In this document: positions 33,853-44,913 of the stretch, piece by piece
Layout: every line of letters begins with the position of its first letter
How positions within the stretch are numbered: the stretch's first letter is position 1
The notes under the pieces: model-generated
Told to the model about the DNA's origin: nothing
The model's input: the letters and a program-made list of their open reading frames with translations, nothing else
Databases searched by the model: none
Assembly: GCA_035610365.1 (NCBI GenBank)
Contig: CM069436.1
Span: 90,335,912 to 90,399,911, forward strand
DNA from: Aquatica leii
Lineage: Eukaryota > Arthropoda > Insecta > Coleoptera > Lampyridae
Length of the DNA stretch: 64,000 nucleotides
Direction of reading: 5' to 3'
Position numbers and translations under genes: made by a program

Positions 33853-34426
33853 TTTATAACAAACAAAATAAACAATAAGCATAAATCTTTATACATTGAT
33901 GTGAAAAACATTGTTTAGAACCACTAAAACAACATTGAATTTAATCTTAAATCTTATTGAACATCCAATCTGTTTTACTAGTTTTCCATCTCGAAATAAT
34001 TAGGCGACTTTCCTAAATGCCGTTTAGATATTAAATTAATCTGTAATCTACAGTTTCTCGTTATAAATAGATTTTAGTTAAACGATTAGAAATTAATCTA
34101 GAAATTGAAATTCATTGTAAATTATATGTTTCTTTTTAATTGCAAGTTTAACAAAATATTTTTTTTATAAATTTTAAAGCATTCGTATTCGCGTTTTATA
34201 AATTCAATACAAATAAAATAAAAAATATGTTGAAAGTATTTGGCATCAAACCCAATTTAACAAATTTATGCTTATTTTACCTTTTTGTGGCTTTTTTTTA
34301 TATTTATCATAAAAAGTTTACAGTTGTAAATTTGATAAAGTATAAATACGTGAAAAATTTTCCAAATACAAATAATTGAGTTTGTTTACAATTTACTTTT
34401 TTCCGCAAGCCTCTAAAGTGACCTAT
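33853..34426. other. AT-rich interval, no gene recognised
   Basis: I see nothing beyond A/T-rich spacer between the MITE and the mitochondrial insert. Confidence 0.5.
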
Positions 34427-35140
34427 TATCCATTAGCGAAATAATTACAAAATGGTTTAGAAATAAATTTACTTTCTATTAATCCCATTATTAGAAGAAA
34501 AAATTTAATATCCTCAGAATCTTCAATTAAATATTTTATTACACAAGCAATTGCTTCACTAGTAATCTTTATAAGAATTATCATAATAATATGAAATTGT
34601 GTTTGTTCAACAATAGATAATTCAAACCTTATATGTATAAATTCAGGACTTTTATTAAAAATCGGAATTGTCCCACTCAATTTTTGATTTCCAGAACTGT
34701 ATATTAACATGACAAAAAATTACCCCTCTAATGCTAATTATATACAATACAAAATTAACAATTTTTTATTCTGCAATTATTATTTCAGGAATAATTATTA
34801 GAAGAATTTTAAGAATAAACCAAATCAGAATCCGAAAATAATTTTCATCAATTAATCACATAAGATGAATACTAGCAATTATAATTATAGAAAAAACCAT
34901 GTGAATTATTTATTTCATAATCTATTCATTTATTTCAATTAATATTGTCTATGTAATGAAAAATACATACCAATGATAAAAATATTTTTTATATTATACT
35001 TCTTATTATTAAGAGGAATTTCTCCTTTTTTAGGATTCCTCCCAACGTGAATAGTTATTCAAACAATAGTAATAAATAAGATATTCATATTAGAAATAAT
35101 TATGATTGCTTTTACGTTAATTATAATTTATGTTTATACG
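34427..35140 (+). pseudogene. Nuclear mitochondrial insert (NUMT): ND2 (NADH dehydrogenase subunit 2)
   Basis: Read with the invertebrate mitochondrial code (ATA Met, TGA Trp, AGA Ser) this gives a long hydrophobic protein typical of insect ND2. Recognisable blocks are [47 protein letters not shown], an ISSINHMSWM-like segment and GISPFLGFLPTWMV. With the standard code it is full of stops. A frameshift after the ELYIN block and the loss of both ends show it is a nuclear pseudogene. The right end stops abruptly against the 124-bp repeat at 35141. The minus-strand open frame at 34426-34710 is a shadow. Confidence 0.9.
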
Positions 35141-35263
35141 TTGTGTCCTACGCTAGGGGTACCCCATGGGATTTAACATAGGAGAATTGAAATTATTTTT
35201 TCCTGCTTCACAAATTAAAAAATCGCAAAAATTTTGAAGCAGATTTAAAGTGGCACTTAAAAC
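35141..35263 (+). repeat. 124-bp dispersed repeat, copy 2
   Basis: This is the inverted match to 17735-17858. It abuts the NUMT on its left with no spacer. Confidence 0.8.
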
Positions 35264-37747
35264 GTTTCTAAAAACCATTTTTTGATTATAATTTGATAAT
35301 TAATAAATTAAGTACAGGAATTTGAAATTCAAAATTTTGAAGGTTTTTCGCGCATGCGATTCAGATCGGCTATCTTCGGTTTTTAAAGTAATATGGATGC
35401 TAAAATTAAATTGTAGTCCGTCAAACATTATGCAACTTTATTTTTGAGAAAATGGAAATTTGAAGAACAAAGACATTTGAAAATTTTCTGTAGATTCGTT
35501 AGATGAGCAAATCTAATACACCGTTTTAACATTATCAGCTAAAGCAACTAATCCCAAAGATTATCCTAGGATTGCACTTTATATCAATCATCGAATTAAA
35601 TATTAGCAGCTTACTTGTGATACCATTGTATGTCTATTTACATCTCAATATTTCCACTAGAGTTAGTTTGTGATTTTGTAGAAAGTTCATTGCTAACGAA
35701 ATTGATGATCCCTGTAAACTGCAACAGCTGATTGAATTAAAGGATGCAAAATTTGTTCTTAGGTACGATTTTTTATTGAAAATCTTAACTCAAATAAAAA
35801 TTAAATCCAAATGGTTGACCCGTTACTAACTGCACAAATAGCTATTATCCTACCAGTACAATAAAATAATTTTTGTTTTTAATTTATGTGTGTATTAAAA
35901 CCTATACAATAGTTTTTGCTATTAAAATATTGTTTCGAAAAAATTATAGTAAAGAAAATGTAAATATTGTCTTATGATAACGTTTAAGTTTAAGTTGAAC
36001 ATTTTAAAATGTAAAATTTTTTTTCATATATTATAAACAAAACCAAACTGCAATGAGCGTATTTGTTTAATGAGTTTTAAAATATAAAAGTTAAGTAAGC
36101 ACCACAAACATCGACTTTAAACTAAATAAAAACAAAAACGATTTAAACCGAACTGAACGCGTCAATAAAAATCGTAAGATTCTAACATTTGTCACGTTTC
36201 AATATTTTTTATTATTATTACTCGACACAGTAGTAAATCGTCTCATTCTTATCTACTTTTCAAGATGTATTCGAACTACGTGTTAGTTCGATTATCAGCT
36301 TACGGAGATAATCTTGAAACACGAAAGGATTTTACGGTATTATAAAATTTACATAGTGTGACAAATGCCTTAATCTGTCCCGTAAAAATAAATGAAAACT
36401 TTCCAGACGTAATAAAAAACCGAAAATTATGTAATTCAATTAATCTTTTACTATCTTAAAATCGCGGATACTAAATTTTCTTTGAATTTTTGTGAAAGTA
36501 GTAATACGGCAAAACCAATAATACTAGTAATTTTAAAATTTACAGCTTATCTGATACATAAAGAATAAAATTTAATAAAACATTGATAAAAAAATCTATG
36601 TAATATAGTAACGAATTAAAATTTAGTTTGCTTTATATTGTCTTTTCCACATATCTTGTATATTTTAAATTAATTGATTTGTTTATTAATTAGGCTTAAT
36701 AATGATCGAAACGATCGAAACATGTAGCGGCAAATAATTAATGAATAATATATAAAAAAAAATCGTAAATTTTACTATTTACAATTAAAATTTATTATTT
36801 AAAACATTGTTTGTTTGTATTATTAATAATATTAAACATATAAAGATAAATTATGAATTCTACATAAAGATTTTTAATATTAGATAATAACAATTATGAT
36901 ACGATGATAATTATAAAAAATTATAAATAATGTTAATTCTGTGGTATTTAAATAATGTACCACGTGACAGTCCAATTTTTAAAAACTGACGAGTACGGGA
37001 AAAGTAGTCAACGACACACGTGTAGCTTTATATAAGCCATTTTTCTTTTTTGTGCGTGTAAATTGCAAACGTCAGATAATTAAAGAGCCAATGGTAAGCA
37101 AACCTAAGGTTAAGTGATCATAATTTTCTAATTTTGTTTTATTATCTTTTTAGAATCTTCTAATTTTTCATGTCAATGTTTTGGCGCGTTACAGTTAAAA
37201 CTGATATCTCTAAGCATCATAGTTTATTTACAATTTCTCACAATCACAACTCTCGTACAAAATTAGTTACTTACATTTTGTAAAAAAAAATCGCAACCTA
37301 TATTAATTCTAAATAAAACTCTTGTCTATAGGTATCAAATTATTAAAAACCATCGTCTATACACAAACTGCTTACGTAAACATACTTTTTTCAACTGCAA
37401 TAGCACTTCCTTGTGCAAAAAATGCAACCATAAGCACCATACACTTGGTATGTTAAATATATTTTACGGTTCATGGCCTTGTATATATTTTGCTCATTTT
37501 AATTTTAGTTAGTAGTATTGCATTTGTCTCTTTGTTTCTTCTGGTTACTTTTACGCAGTGGTAATTTACAATCAAACTGCCAAGCCAGCACAAGTAAATT
37601 TACGTGCTCAACCAAGCTTTTAAAGAAACTGTAAACTATCCACTTATTTTATAGCATAAAACAAATGAAAATTCAATCGGTTCTTGCGGGAAGAATCGTT
37701 CAAGTGTGACGCACATTTACATTTTGTGGTAAATTTAATTTTCTTTT
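35264..37747. other. AT-rich interval, no gene recognised
   Basis: Stops are frequent in all frames. GATCG-AAA-CGATC followed by GAAACATGTAG (36702-36727) weakly recalls a hammerhead core, but the CUGAUGA half is degraded. A TATATAAG lies near 37030 with no ORF behind it. Confidence 0.45.
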
Positions 37748-37979
37748 GTTATTTTTAGCTCAAAAGTGTTTGATGGCAGAGCCATCTCATAGTGTGATTT
37801 TACTATGTGCCTAAAGTTTACTGTAAATAGCTATAAACGGTGGTGACACGTTGAAATTAGTTTAACACCCGCGAATTTCAAAATATGCTTTGAATTATTC
37901 GTCGGGATAAAACCACAACGTAAAAGGACATTGGGGGTAAGCAATGTCAATGCAATTATGCAAACGCCACCAGAGTGAA

Positions 37980-38023
37980 CTACTGGACGGCCGTTTCGCT
38001 CTTTTGGAGCTCATCAGCAGTAG
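37980..38023 (-). ncRNA. Type-I hammerhead ribozyme, left arm
   Basis: The minus strand holds the same 44-nt motif as 38311-38354. Cleavage is predicted after the C at 37986. Because it is antisense to the right-arm copy, each copy is in active orientation only in transcripts of opposite strands. Confidence 0.85.
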
Positions 38024-38082
38024 GAGATACACCCTAATGTAGTTTGCACAATTGCATTGACGCCCCTTATAGCTTATATTTA

Positions 38083-38271
38083 AGTATGACGAAGTTACAA
38101 TTCAAAAGTGTTTGATGGCAGAGCCATCTCATAGTGTGATTTTACTATGTGCCTAAATATAAGCTATAAGGGTCTATTTAAGTATGACGAAGTTACAATT
38201 CAAAAGTGTTTGATGGCAGAGCCATCTCATAGTGTGATTTTACTATGTGCCTAAATATAAGCTATAAGGGG
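38083..38271 (+). repeat. 98-bp tandem repeat in the palindrome centre
   Basis: Unit 1 is 38083-38180. Unit 2 starts at 38181 and merges into the right arm. Each unit contains two small hairpins, GATGGC-AGA-GCCATC and CATAGT-N8-ACTATG. A third, partial unit lies at 37761-37815. Confidence 0.85.
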
Positions 38272-38310
38272 CGTCAATGCAATTGTGCAAACTACATTAG
38301 GGTGTATCTC

Positions 38311-38354
38311 CTACTGCTGATGAGCTCCAAAAGAGCGAAACGGCCGTCCAGTAG
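38311..38354 (+). ncRNA. Type-I hammerhead ribozyme, right arm
   Basis: Contiguous elements: stem I 5' strand CTACTG (38311-38316); core CTGATGA (38317-38323); stem II GCTC / loop CAAAA / GAGC (38324-38336); core GAAA (38337-38340); minimal stem III of two pairs (A-U, C-G) closing a GGCC loop; cleavage triplet GTC (38346-38348); stem I 3' strand CAGTAG (38349-38354), fully complementary to CTACTG. Every conserved core base of the family is present with no insertions. A short stem III is typical of hammerheads in Penelope-like elements, satellites and retrozymes, which process multimeric RNA. Activity is inferred. Confidence 0.88.
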
Positions 38355-38524
38355 TTCACTCTGGTGGCGTTTGCATAATTGCATTGACATTGCTTACCCC
38401 CAATGTCCTTTTACGTTGTGGTTTTATCCCGACGAATAATTCAAAGCATATTTTGAAATTCGCGGGTGTTAAACTAATTTCAACGTGTCACCACCGTTTA
38501 TAGCTATTTACAGTTATTTTTAGC

Positions 38525-39303
38525 GTTTACTACTACTTACATAATTCAAGAAGGTACCTTTTTAGTTGTTTTTTATCACCAGCACTCAGTTTTTTATATA
38601 CAACATGAATTGAAAATTATTTTTCTAGCTACATTTTTGACACGGATACAAATATTTTCAACAAATTATCTCATTAATTAATTGTGCTTTGTTAGATCCA
38701 GCTTTACATGTATCATTTATTACTAAAACTGGGGAGCAACTATTAAGTATTCTCGTAATGAATTACCAATTTTCATTACTAGAATAAAGAACTCGCTGTG
38801 TTTTTTACTTCCACTTACTTCACCAACTGGCCAAAAAATAGTTTGCAGTGACTGGTTTATTATTTTGAGTCACATTACTTCAGATTTACGTCAAAAACTT
38901 TTATCTGCAAATATTTGCCAGAAACTAAAAATCTCAGTTTTTACCTGACATTTTTCGTCGAATTAGTTTTTTATTAGAGACAGATCTTTTATATCAAATT
39001 ATTAATGGATTACTTATTTCTTTAGATCTAAACATGCCTATTAATACAAATACTAAATTTAATTATTTTCTTTTAGGAGAATAGCCTACATCATCCGTTG
39101 CCACGTCAACTTACTCATTGCAGCTTAACAAATAATTTATCGTTAATGACATCTCAAGTAAAATAATGAACATTTTCAGGTTTATTTAGTATTAAACAAA
39201 TGTCTTCTTATAGGCATCTTTGATCAAATCAAACTTACAATCTAAAAAACTTAAATTTTGCGACTAGAATACATTTAAACTTTAATATATCAATGCAATA
39301 AAT
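38525..39303. other. AT-rich interval, no gene recognised
   Basis: Some longer near-open runs (38740-39100) lack family resemblance. Confidence 0.45.
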
Positions 39304-40032
39304 CAGTGATTCCCAAAGTGGTCTATATGGACCCCTAGGAGTCTATGACAACCTGCAAGAGGTCTACGTCAGCGAGAAAAAAATTGGGAGTCCATGAAAT
39401 GAAAATGGGGGTCCACGATAGTAAATCTCAACATACACTGGTAGTACCTATTTACTTACATTATACTATCTTATAATATAAAGACATATACATTATTTAT
39501 AAAAGTACCTATGAAATAAAAAAATTATTATATATGTTTATAAAATTGTGTAAGTGTAAGTAAGTAAGGCATTCGCTTTGTGGTCGCAATACATTTTAAA
39601 CTTGTAAAAACTTGCACATAATGATATACCAGTATCATTTTGTTACAAACATACGCGCAGTCTCAGAGCTTCGCAAACCTGCTCTGACTTGTTCAATTCG
39701 TCTCTCTATAAATACGGATGTGAGACAAATAGGTTTATTCGTTTCCTGAATCTTGAAATGGAAAGTGCTAAAAAAATATTTAAAAAAATATAAACTGGTA
39801 GTTTATCACACAAATTATAGTGAATCAGTGTTATTTTGTTTGAGAGTACCGGAGAAAAGTAAGTACGTTATTTTTTATTAAATTTTAGTTTTGTACGTAG
39901 TTAGCAAAGATAGATAAATTACTCCAATCATCACTTCAGTTATTAGTAGTTTAATATTCAAATCATGCAAAGTTACACGAGTACTCCTCAATAGTTTCTT
40001 TTTCAAAGTTTTAGCAATTGCTATTATAATTA

Positions 40033-40553
40033 CAGTGCAATTTCCTTAATACGAACTAATTGCTGCAAGGAGATGTTTGGATTATGGAATGTTTTCGGAA
40101 AAATCTAAAAAAAGGCAACTGTACATACATATTACGTATGTATTTTGTTATTAACATACAATATGTTACCACTTTGAAAAATAAATTAAGAAAATAAGAA
40201 ATCCACAACTATACAGATCCGTGTTTTTGAAGAATTTCCAATACATACTCTCATTTGTTTTTTTTTTCATAGAATTTAAATGTTTACATATAGGAAACAT
40301 TAAAAAAAATATTTTGGAATTAAACTACATATTTTGGCCGGTAACATAAATAAATATGTGTGTGTGTCAATACTTACTTATTTACGAACTTGCCAGGTAT
40401 TTATTATTCTTTTATAAATATATATATCTTACCAAATAACTTCACAAAAAAAGTAAAAAATTGTACTTTTGTTCATTGGTCGTTACATTGTGGGCCAGTT
40501 CGGAGTACTAGAATGTTTGGATTATGAAAGTTCGGATTATGGATATTGCACTC
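40033..40553 (+). mobile_element. pogo/Tigger-like MITE (521 bp)
   Basis: The ends CAGTGCAATTTCCTTAATAC and, inverted, GAGTGCAATATCCATAATCC are each preceded by a TA target duplication (40031-40032 and 40554-40555). Subterminal GGATTATGGAATGTT and TTCGGATTATGGA are typical of Tigger-like elements. There is no ORF. It sits inside the hAT element between the left TIR and the BED finger. Confidence 0.75.
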
Positions 40554-40898
40554 TATATTAAAATTTTGTATTATTGCTAAAGTGGAACCAGTAAATTTTT
40601 ACACATGACAGTCGAATAAACGTAGAGATAAATCGCATAACAATTTGTTATTATTATTCGTTGTACATTTTATTTTAACATTTTTTTGTCATGTTACTTT
40701 CAAATATCCTTAAAGTTCCATCATATCAAAACCTTAAGTAACATTCATAACATTCCTCTTCTCACATTCATTTATAATGGCTGTACGCCTATGCCTGCCA
40801 TAAACTCTAAGACCATACGATTTAAATTTTACTTTGTTTTTTTAATACACTGCTGCTGGATTTTATGTCTTATTTAAATAGATTAATTTTGCTCACAG

Positions 40899-41168
40899 AT
40901 GACTGATGCCATGTCCGAATGTAAAAAGAAAGGAAGACAGTACAGTGTTAATTGTCTGAAATTTGGCTTCATTCCATCACTGTTGGACAAACAATTGCCT
41001 ATGTGCTTTTTATGTAACAAAGTTTTGGACAATGAGGCTATGAAACCATCTAAGCTGCAAGATCATCTGAAAAGATGTCACCCTAATAAAACAGATAAAG
41101 ATTTGAAATACTTGTTGTGTATGTTAAAAATTAGTAGTTCAATTCGCGAGTATGAAATTTCTCTATAA
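40899..41168 (+). pseudogene. hAT transposase, BED-type N-terminus
   Basis: The frame opens at ATG 40899 with KKKGRQYSVNCLKFGFIPS. The BED zinc-finger pattern follows: CFLCNKVLDNEAMKPSKLQDHLKRCH, with C-x2-C and a terminal H. This matches the N-terminus of ZBED5-like hAT transposases, where the finger binds element DNA. Downstream the expected linker is replaced by unrelated sequence and an LTR-like insertion, so the coding sequence is broken. Confidence 0.8.
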
Positions 41169-41400
41169 GTATGAAATTTGTCCAAAGAATTCCTTACTCT
41201 TTCGCCAAAACTGTGAAATTTTTTTAATTTTTAACTCACTTCCTGCAAGACCGTCTACGAGTTCTGTACTTTTACGCCCGGGGCAACCTTCACCTTTAGA
41301 TTGTTTCACGCGAATATGCAATTACATTTGTAAGGTTGAAACGGGGTAAGTGGTGTACATTTTTCTTTATTGGGGGTTTAATTTGACTCTGCTAATTGTC

Positions 41401-42160
41401 TGTAGCGGATATTAGTACCCACCACATGTTTACCGTTATCACCGAAGATAACTAGCAGGTGGCCTCGTTGGAAAACTTCTATGACGTCACATTATTGATA
41501 ACGTTATTAGTTGGAAACCTGCAGGATTATCCCTCTTTTGAAGATTAACTACGACAAACAGTGGGGGAATGTATGCTGTTAAGTCCAAGGGAAACGCTGC
41601 GCATTTACGTTCTTAAGTGATTGGATGCTAAGGAGATCTTATACTTGTGTTAACATTATATGCTCGCTTAGATTGGGCTTAATATTACTTTTTAGGTAAC
41701 TCAAGTACGGTATTAGCTAATACCCTACTGGATAAAACTTAACTGTGAGTATTACTATTTCAATTTTTTTCTTCGATTTGTACTTTGGTGGTTATGTCAT
41801 TTATCAACGTACGTGCATGTTAAGTTAACACAATTAATAATACTTTTGTGCTTAACGAACTCATAAGCAGTGCGCGTTGGATCTCGAAGGCTTAAATTGT
41901 TTGTTTGTCTACAATTTTAAAATTTGCAAATATAAATTCAGACGTTATATTTATGTAAAGGTTTAGACCGACAGAGTCAGCTTGTTGTACGGTGTGTTGC
42001 TCACTATTTGACGCAAGTTATAATTCATTCGACCGACGTACAAATATTAGCGAAAACTTACATCTATATACTTTTTTCATCTTCTGTGATAAAATAAATA
42101 TATATATTCTGTGTTATTACTTCTGTGGTGTTATTTATTCTTTTCCAGCTACGGGTAGAG
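41401..42160 (+). repeat. LTR-like block (possible solo LTR)
   Basis: It starts TGTAGCGG at 41401 and has GCTACGGG near 42150, giving short inverted ends (TGTAGC/GCTAC). It contains TTATATTTA, a poly(A) signal AAATAAA near 42094 and a following T/G-rich run, as in a U3-R-U5. It interrupts the hAT transposase. No clean target duplication was found, so the call is tentative. Confidence 0.35.
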
Positions 42161-42193
42161 TTAGACGGTATCTCTCTAACTTAATCTTTTATC

Positions 42194-42511
42194 GTCTTGG
42201 CGAACAACACTGTTGAAAGACATATTGATGAAATGAGTTCTGATATTGAAAGCTTCTTGTGTAATTATTTGCAAACGACCCATTTCTCTATACAACTGGA
42301 CGAGTCAACTTTACCTGGTAATGCAGCATTATTATTAGCATATGTTCGTTTTATTATGAATCAAAAAATCAACTAAAAACTGCTCTTCGCAAGAACTTTG
42401 ACAACCGACACTAAAGGTGAATTAATATTTCATGTTTTGACGGATTACTTCATTGAAAAAGCAATCCCTTTATAAAATATAATATCAGTAGCTACAGATA
42501 GAGCACCTCTA
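42194..42511 (+). pseudogene. hAT transposase, first catalytic segment
   Basis: The segment reads NNTVERHIDEMSSDIE and then FSIQLDESTLPGNAALLLAYV, the first catalytic Asp block of ZBED5-like hATs. It continues to ISVATDRAP (normally TDGAP, the second Asp). Two internal TAA stops occur. It is cut by the LINE at about 42509 exactly inside the TDGAPAMVG motif; the rest of that motif resumes at 47282. Confidence 0.8.
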
Positions 42512-43092
42512 GTAGAAATGATAGAAAAGTATTGTTTATGGACTCTTAATGGTAGAACACATAAAGATTCATCTGGAGAATACACATTATTTAACAGTTT
42601 TGGAAAAAGCACAGTTGATTTCATTTGGGTTAGTACTGAAGTTTTTGACACAATTATTAAATTCTGCATTAACGACCAATTTTTAGTATCAGACCATCTT
42701 GCTTGTGAATTACATTTAAATCCGAAACTTTTTTTGCCGTTTACTAATAATTAACATAAGAATGCGGTTAAGTTACTTTGGGATCGAAAAAAATCTAAGT
42801 CGTATAGTAATATCTTAAATATTTCATTGAACAACTTATCAATCGAATTAAACGACAGTGAATCTACAAGCAAATTTATTACAACAACTATCACAAGCAC
42901 TAGCAATTTTCTTAATATGACAAAAATTATCAACGTTAACAGCAGTTCATTTAATCATAAAAAACAGTGGTATGACAAAGAATGTTATCAAGCAAAAAAA
43001 GACTTAAAACTTGTACTTAAACGTTATAAAAAAGAAGAAAACGGCGGAAATTTATGTGTTTATATAATTGAAAAGAAGCATTACAAAAACCT
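42512..43092 (+). pseudogene. LINE endonuclease C-terminus and linker, part 1
   Basis: The endonuclease piece has LNGRTHKDSSGEYTLFNSFG, then STVDFIWVS and FLVSDHLACEL: the N-GR, DxG, S-x-D and SDH blocks of AP-type LINE endonucleases, with the catalytic SDH intact. The linker follows from 42827 with the pattern KQWYDKECYQAKKDLK. A TAA separates them. The frame continues across the solo LTR at 43093-44913. Confidence 0.82.
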
Positions 43093-44913
43093 TGTGACCT
43101 GCGTTTGATTTTCGTTGTAAAAGACACCGTAAGTTTTTTTTTGTTTCGATTGATTAATTTAGTATTAGCATCGAGAACGTTTTGCTTGTTGTTTGTGTGG
43201 TTTGAGTTTAATGATATTTCAAGTTGTTTTCAATCATTATTGAAATTTTCTTTTAAATGCATACAGATCCGTAGTTTTGTTTTTGATTTAGTACTTTATT
43301 TAGTTATCTTCGTAAAATAACAATTCTATATAATTTACGACTTCCTTTTGGAATGTAAGTTGATACATTTTTCTTGTTTAGGCTGAATCTTATTTGATTG
43401 AGCGCTATCTTAAGCAACCTGCAAAAATGCAAGTCTCAGCGTTCTTGTGAGAAATATTTTCGTCGAGGTCTACGTGAGGAAATTCACGTGGCTAATTATA
43501 ATTTTCATCCTTGTTTTCTTCATTTGTTCAATGTTCTTTCTTTTACCACAATTTTACTGCGCACATTTAAGTAATTAAGAAGGGGATACAAAGTTTTTGA
43601 AAAGTTTGATTTTTGAAGAGGCATTCGATCGTGGGTCGCAATGACAAATACCGGTTACCGTGAGATGTAGAGAGAGAGCGTAGGGGACTTACCCTCTGAC
43701 GTTATGTAGAACCGCGGAAGTTAAGCAGAAATCGTGAAAATTAAGTGTGGTGGAGAAAAATGTTAATTTTTTTCAAATTTCGTATAGTACGGCTTGTGTA
43801 AAATTCATGATTTCTAAAACATAAACTGTTACGTTTGTGGGGTTTAATGTTGTGGTGGTATGTGGTTAAATCCTAAATTCGCCTTTGGCGGTTATAAAAT
43901 TAGATTTTGAGATATATCTTCCGTTGTTGTTCTATTATTTGGGGAGCAGCCGACTTCCATCCGAGGTGGTAGCTTTCAAAACCACTGGGCCGAAGTTCAA
44001 CCGGTGTCACCAATTAAGAATTAAGGTATTTATCGATTTTGTTGTTTGATCGTGCAGTGACCCGCGATTAAAAATGCAGTAAAAGCTTTCAATTTTGAGT
44101 CAATTGAAATTACGACTAACGTTAAATTTAATTATTTCAATGAACACGTATAGTGTTTGCGTGAAATTAATATAAATTAACTTTGTTTTGATGCGTTTGA
44201 GAAGTGATTCGTATTTCGAATATATGATAATGTAACGACTTATAAACTATATTTTGTTTAGTTCGAATTAAAGTTCGGACATATATGTTATAAACTGTAT
44301 TGTTTTTTTTGTGTTATTTAATTTGTTTGATATAAATATGCGGTCAAGATCTTGAGATTTAATTATATTTGAAAACGTCGAGTTAACGCTATTGTAGTAA
44401 CATTTCTTTTTATAAACTTTAATTAATGTTTTGTGTGTAAATTGTTCATTCTTGTTTGCTTAAGATTATTTCATTTCTTTTATTCAAATTTATTTAATAT
44501 CAATTAGTACTTGTTATTTTTATTTTGTTTTTGTTTTAAATTTTCATTCAATAAATGTTAAATTGTTAAATGTAAAGAGCTTTTATTCATTTAGCCGCCG
44601 CATACGTAAATTTTTGTTTAAGTGTTTTTCAGAATTGTTACAACCCAAGGTAAGTTCTGGGGTTGTAACCAACCAGATGAGCTTTCAGGTAATCAGGGGT
44701 TTGAAAGCTACCCTTATAGAAATCCTTGATTGGCGCCCTTACCGATTATTTGACTATTTTACCGTTCTAGTTCAATTTTACGACGATCGCGTTTCCAATT
44801 TTTCACGGAATTTTAAATAAAACCCACCCCTTCTCCATTGAGCTAGTGGCACAACCCCCGTTTATGTTACTACATTGCAGGCAGTGACTTTGTGTTAATT
44901 TTGGCATGTAACA
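43093..44913 (+). repeat. Solo LTR (1821 bp) of a Ty3/gypsy element related to element A
   Basis: It begins TGTGACC and ends TGTAACA. A 4-bp duplication ACCT flanks it (43089-43092 and 44914-44917), the same duplication size as element A. Joining the flanks across one ACCT leaves the LINE reading frame uninterrupted (YKNL continuing to ITTKKHNYKN). Features shared with the element A LTR include TGGCGCC about 185-220 bp from the end and a TTCCAATT...GGAATTTT block. Internal gag/pol is gone, as after LTR-LTR recombination. Confidence 0.85.

Larger units (their letters stand above)
37820..38514. repeat. Perfect 263-bp inverted repeat (palindrome) with repeat-filled centre
   Basis: Arms 37820-38082 and 38252-38514 are reverse complements with no mismatch that I can find. 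The 169-bp centre is made of a 98-bp tandem repeat. Each arm carries a complete hammerhead ribozyme motif pointing towards its outer end. A partial copy of the central repeat also lies outside the left arm (37761-37815). The whole is bracketed by a 12-bp direct repeat, GTTATTTTTAGC (37748-37759 and 38513-38524, overlapping the right arm by two bases). There is no coding capacity; the open run 38245-38439 is a chance frame through the arm. It may be a foldback or PLE-terminal-repeat-derived element, or an assembly artefact. Confidence 0.9.

Noticed and set aside
34426..34710. 94-codon minus-strand open frame
   Set aside because: It is the antisense shadow of the mitochondrial ND2 insert.
36702..36727. 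Possible hammerhead ribozyme (GATCG hairpin then GAAAC)
   Set aside because: The CUGAUGA half reads CTTAATA and no stem I is formed; too degraded to call.
38245..38439. 64-codon open frame on the plus strand
   Set aside because: It lies entirely inside the palindrome arm and overlaps the hammerhead; no family resemblance.
44729..44740. TTGGCGCCC as a retroviral-type primer-binding site after an LTR
   Set aside because: The flanking ACCT duplications show it lies inside a longer solo LTR. The element A LTR has a TGGCGCC at a similar distance from its end.
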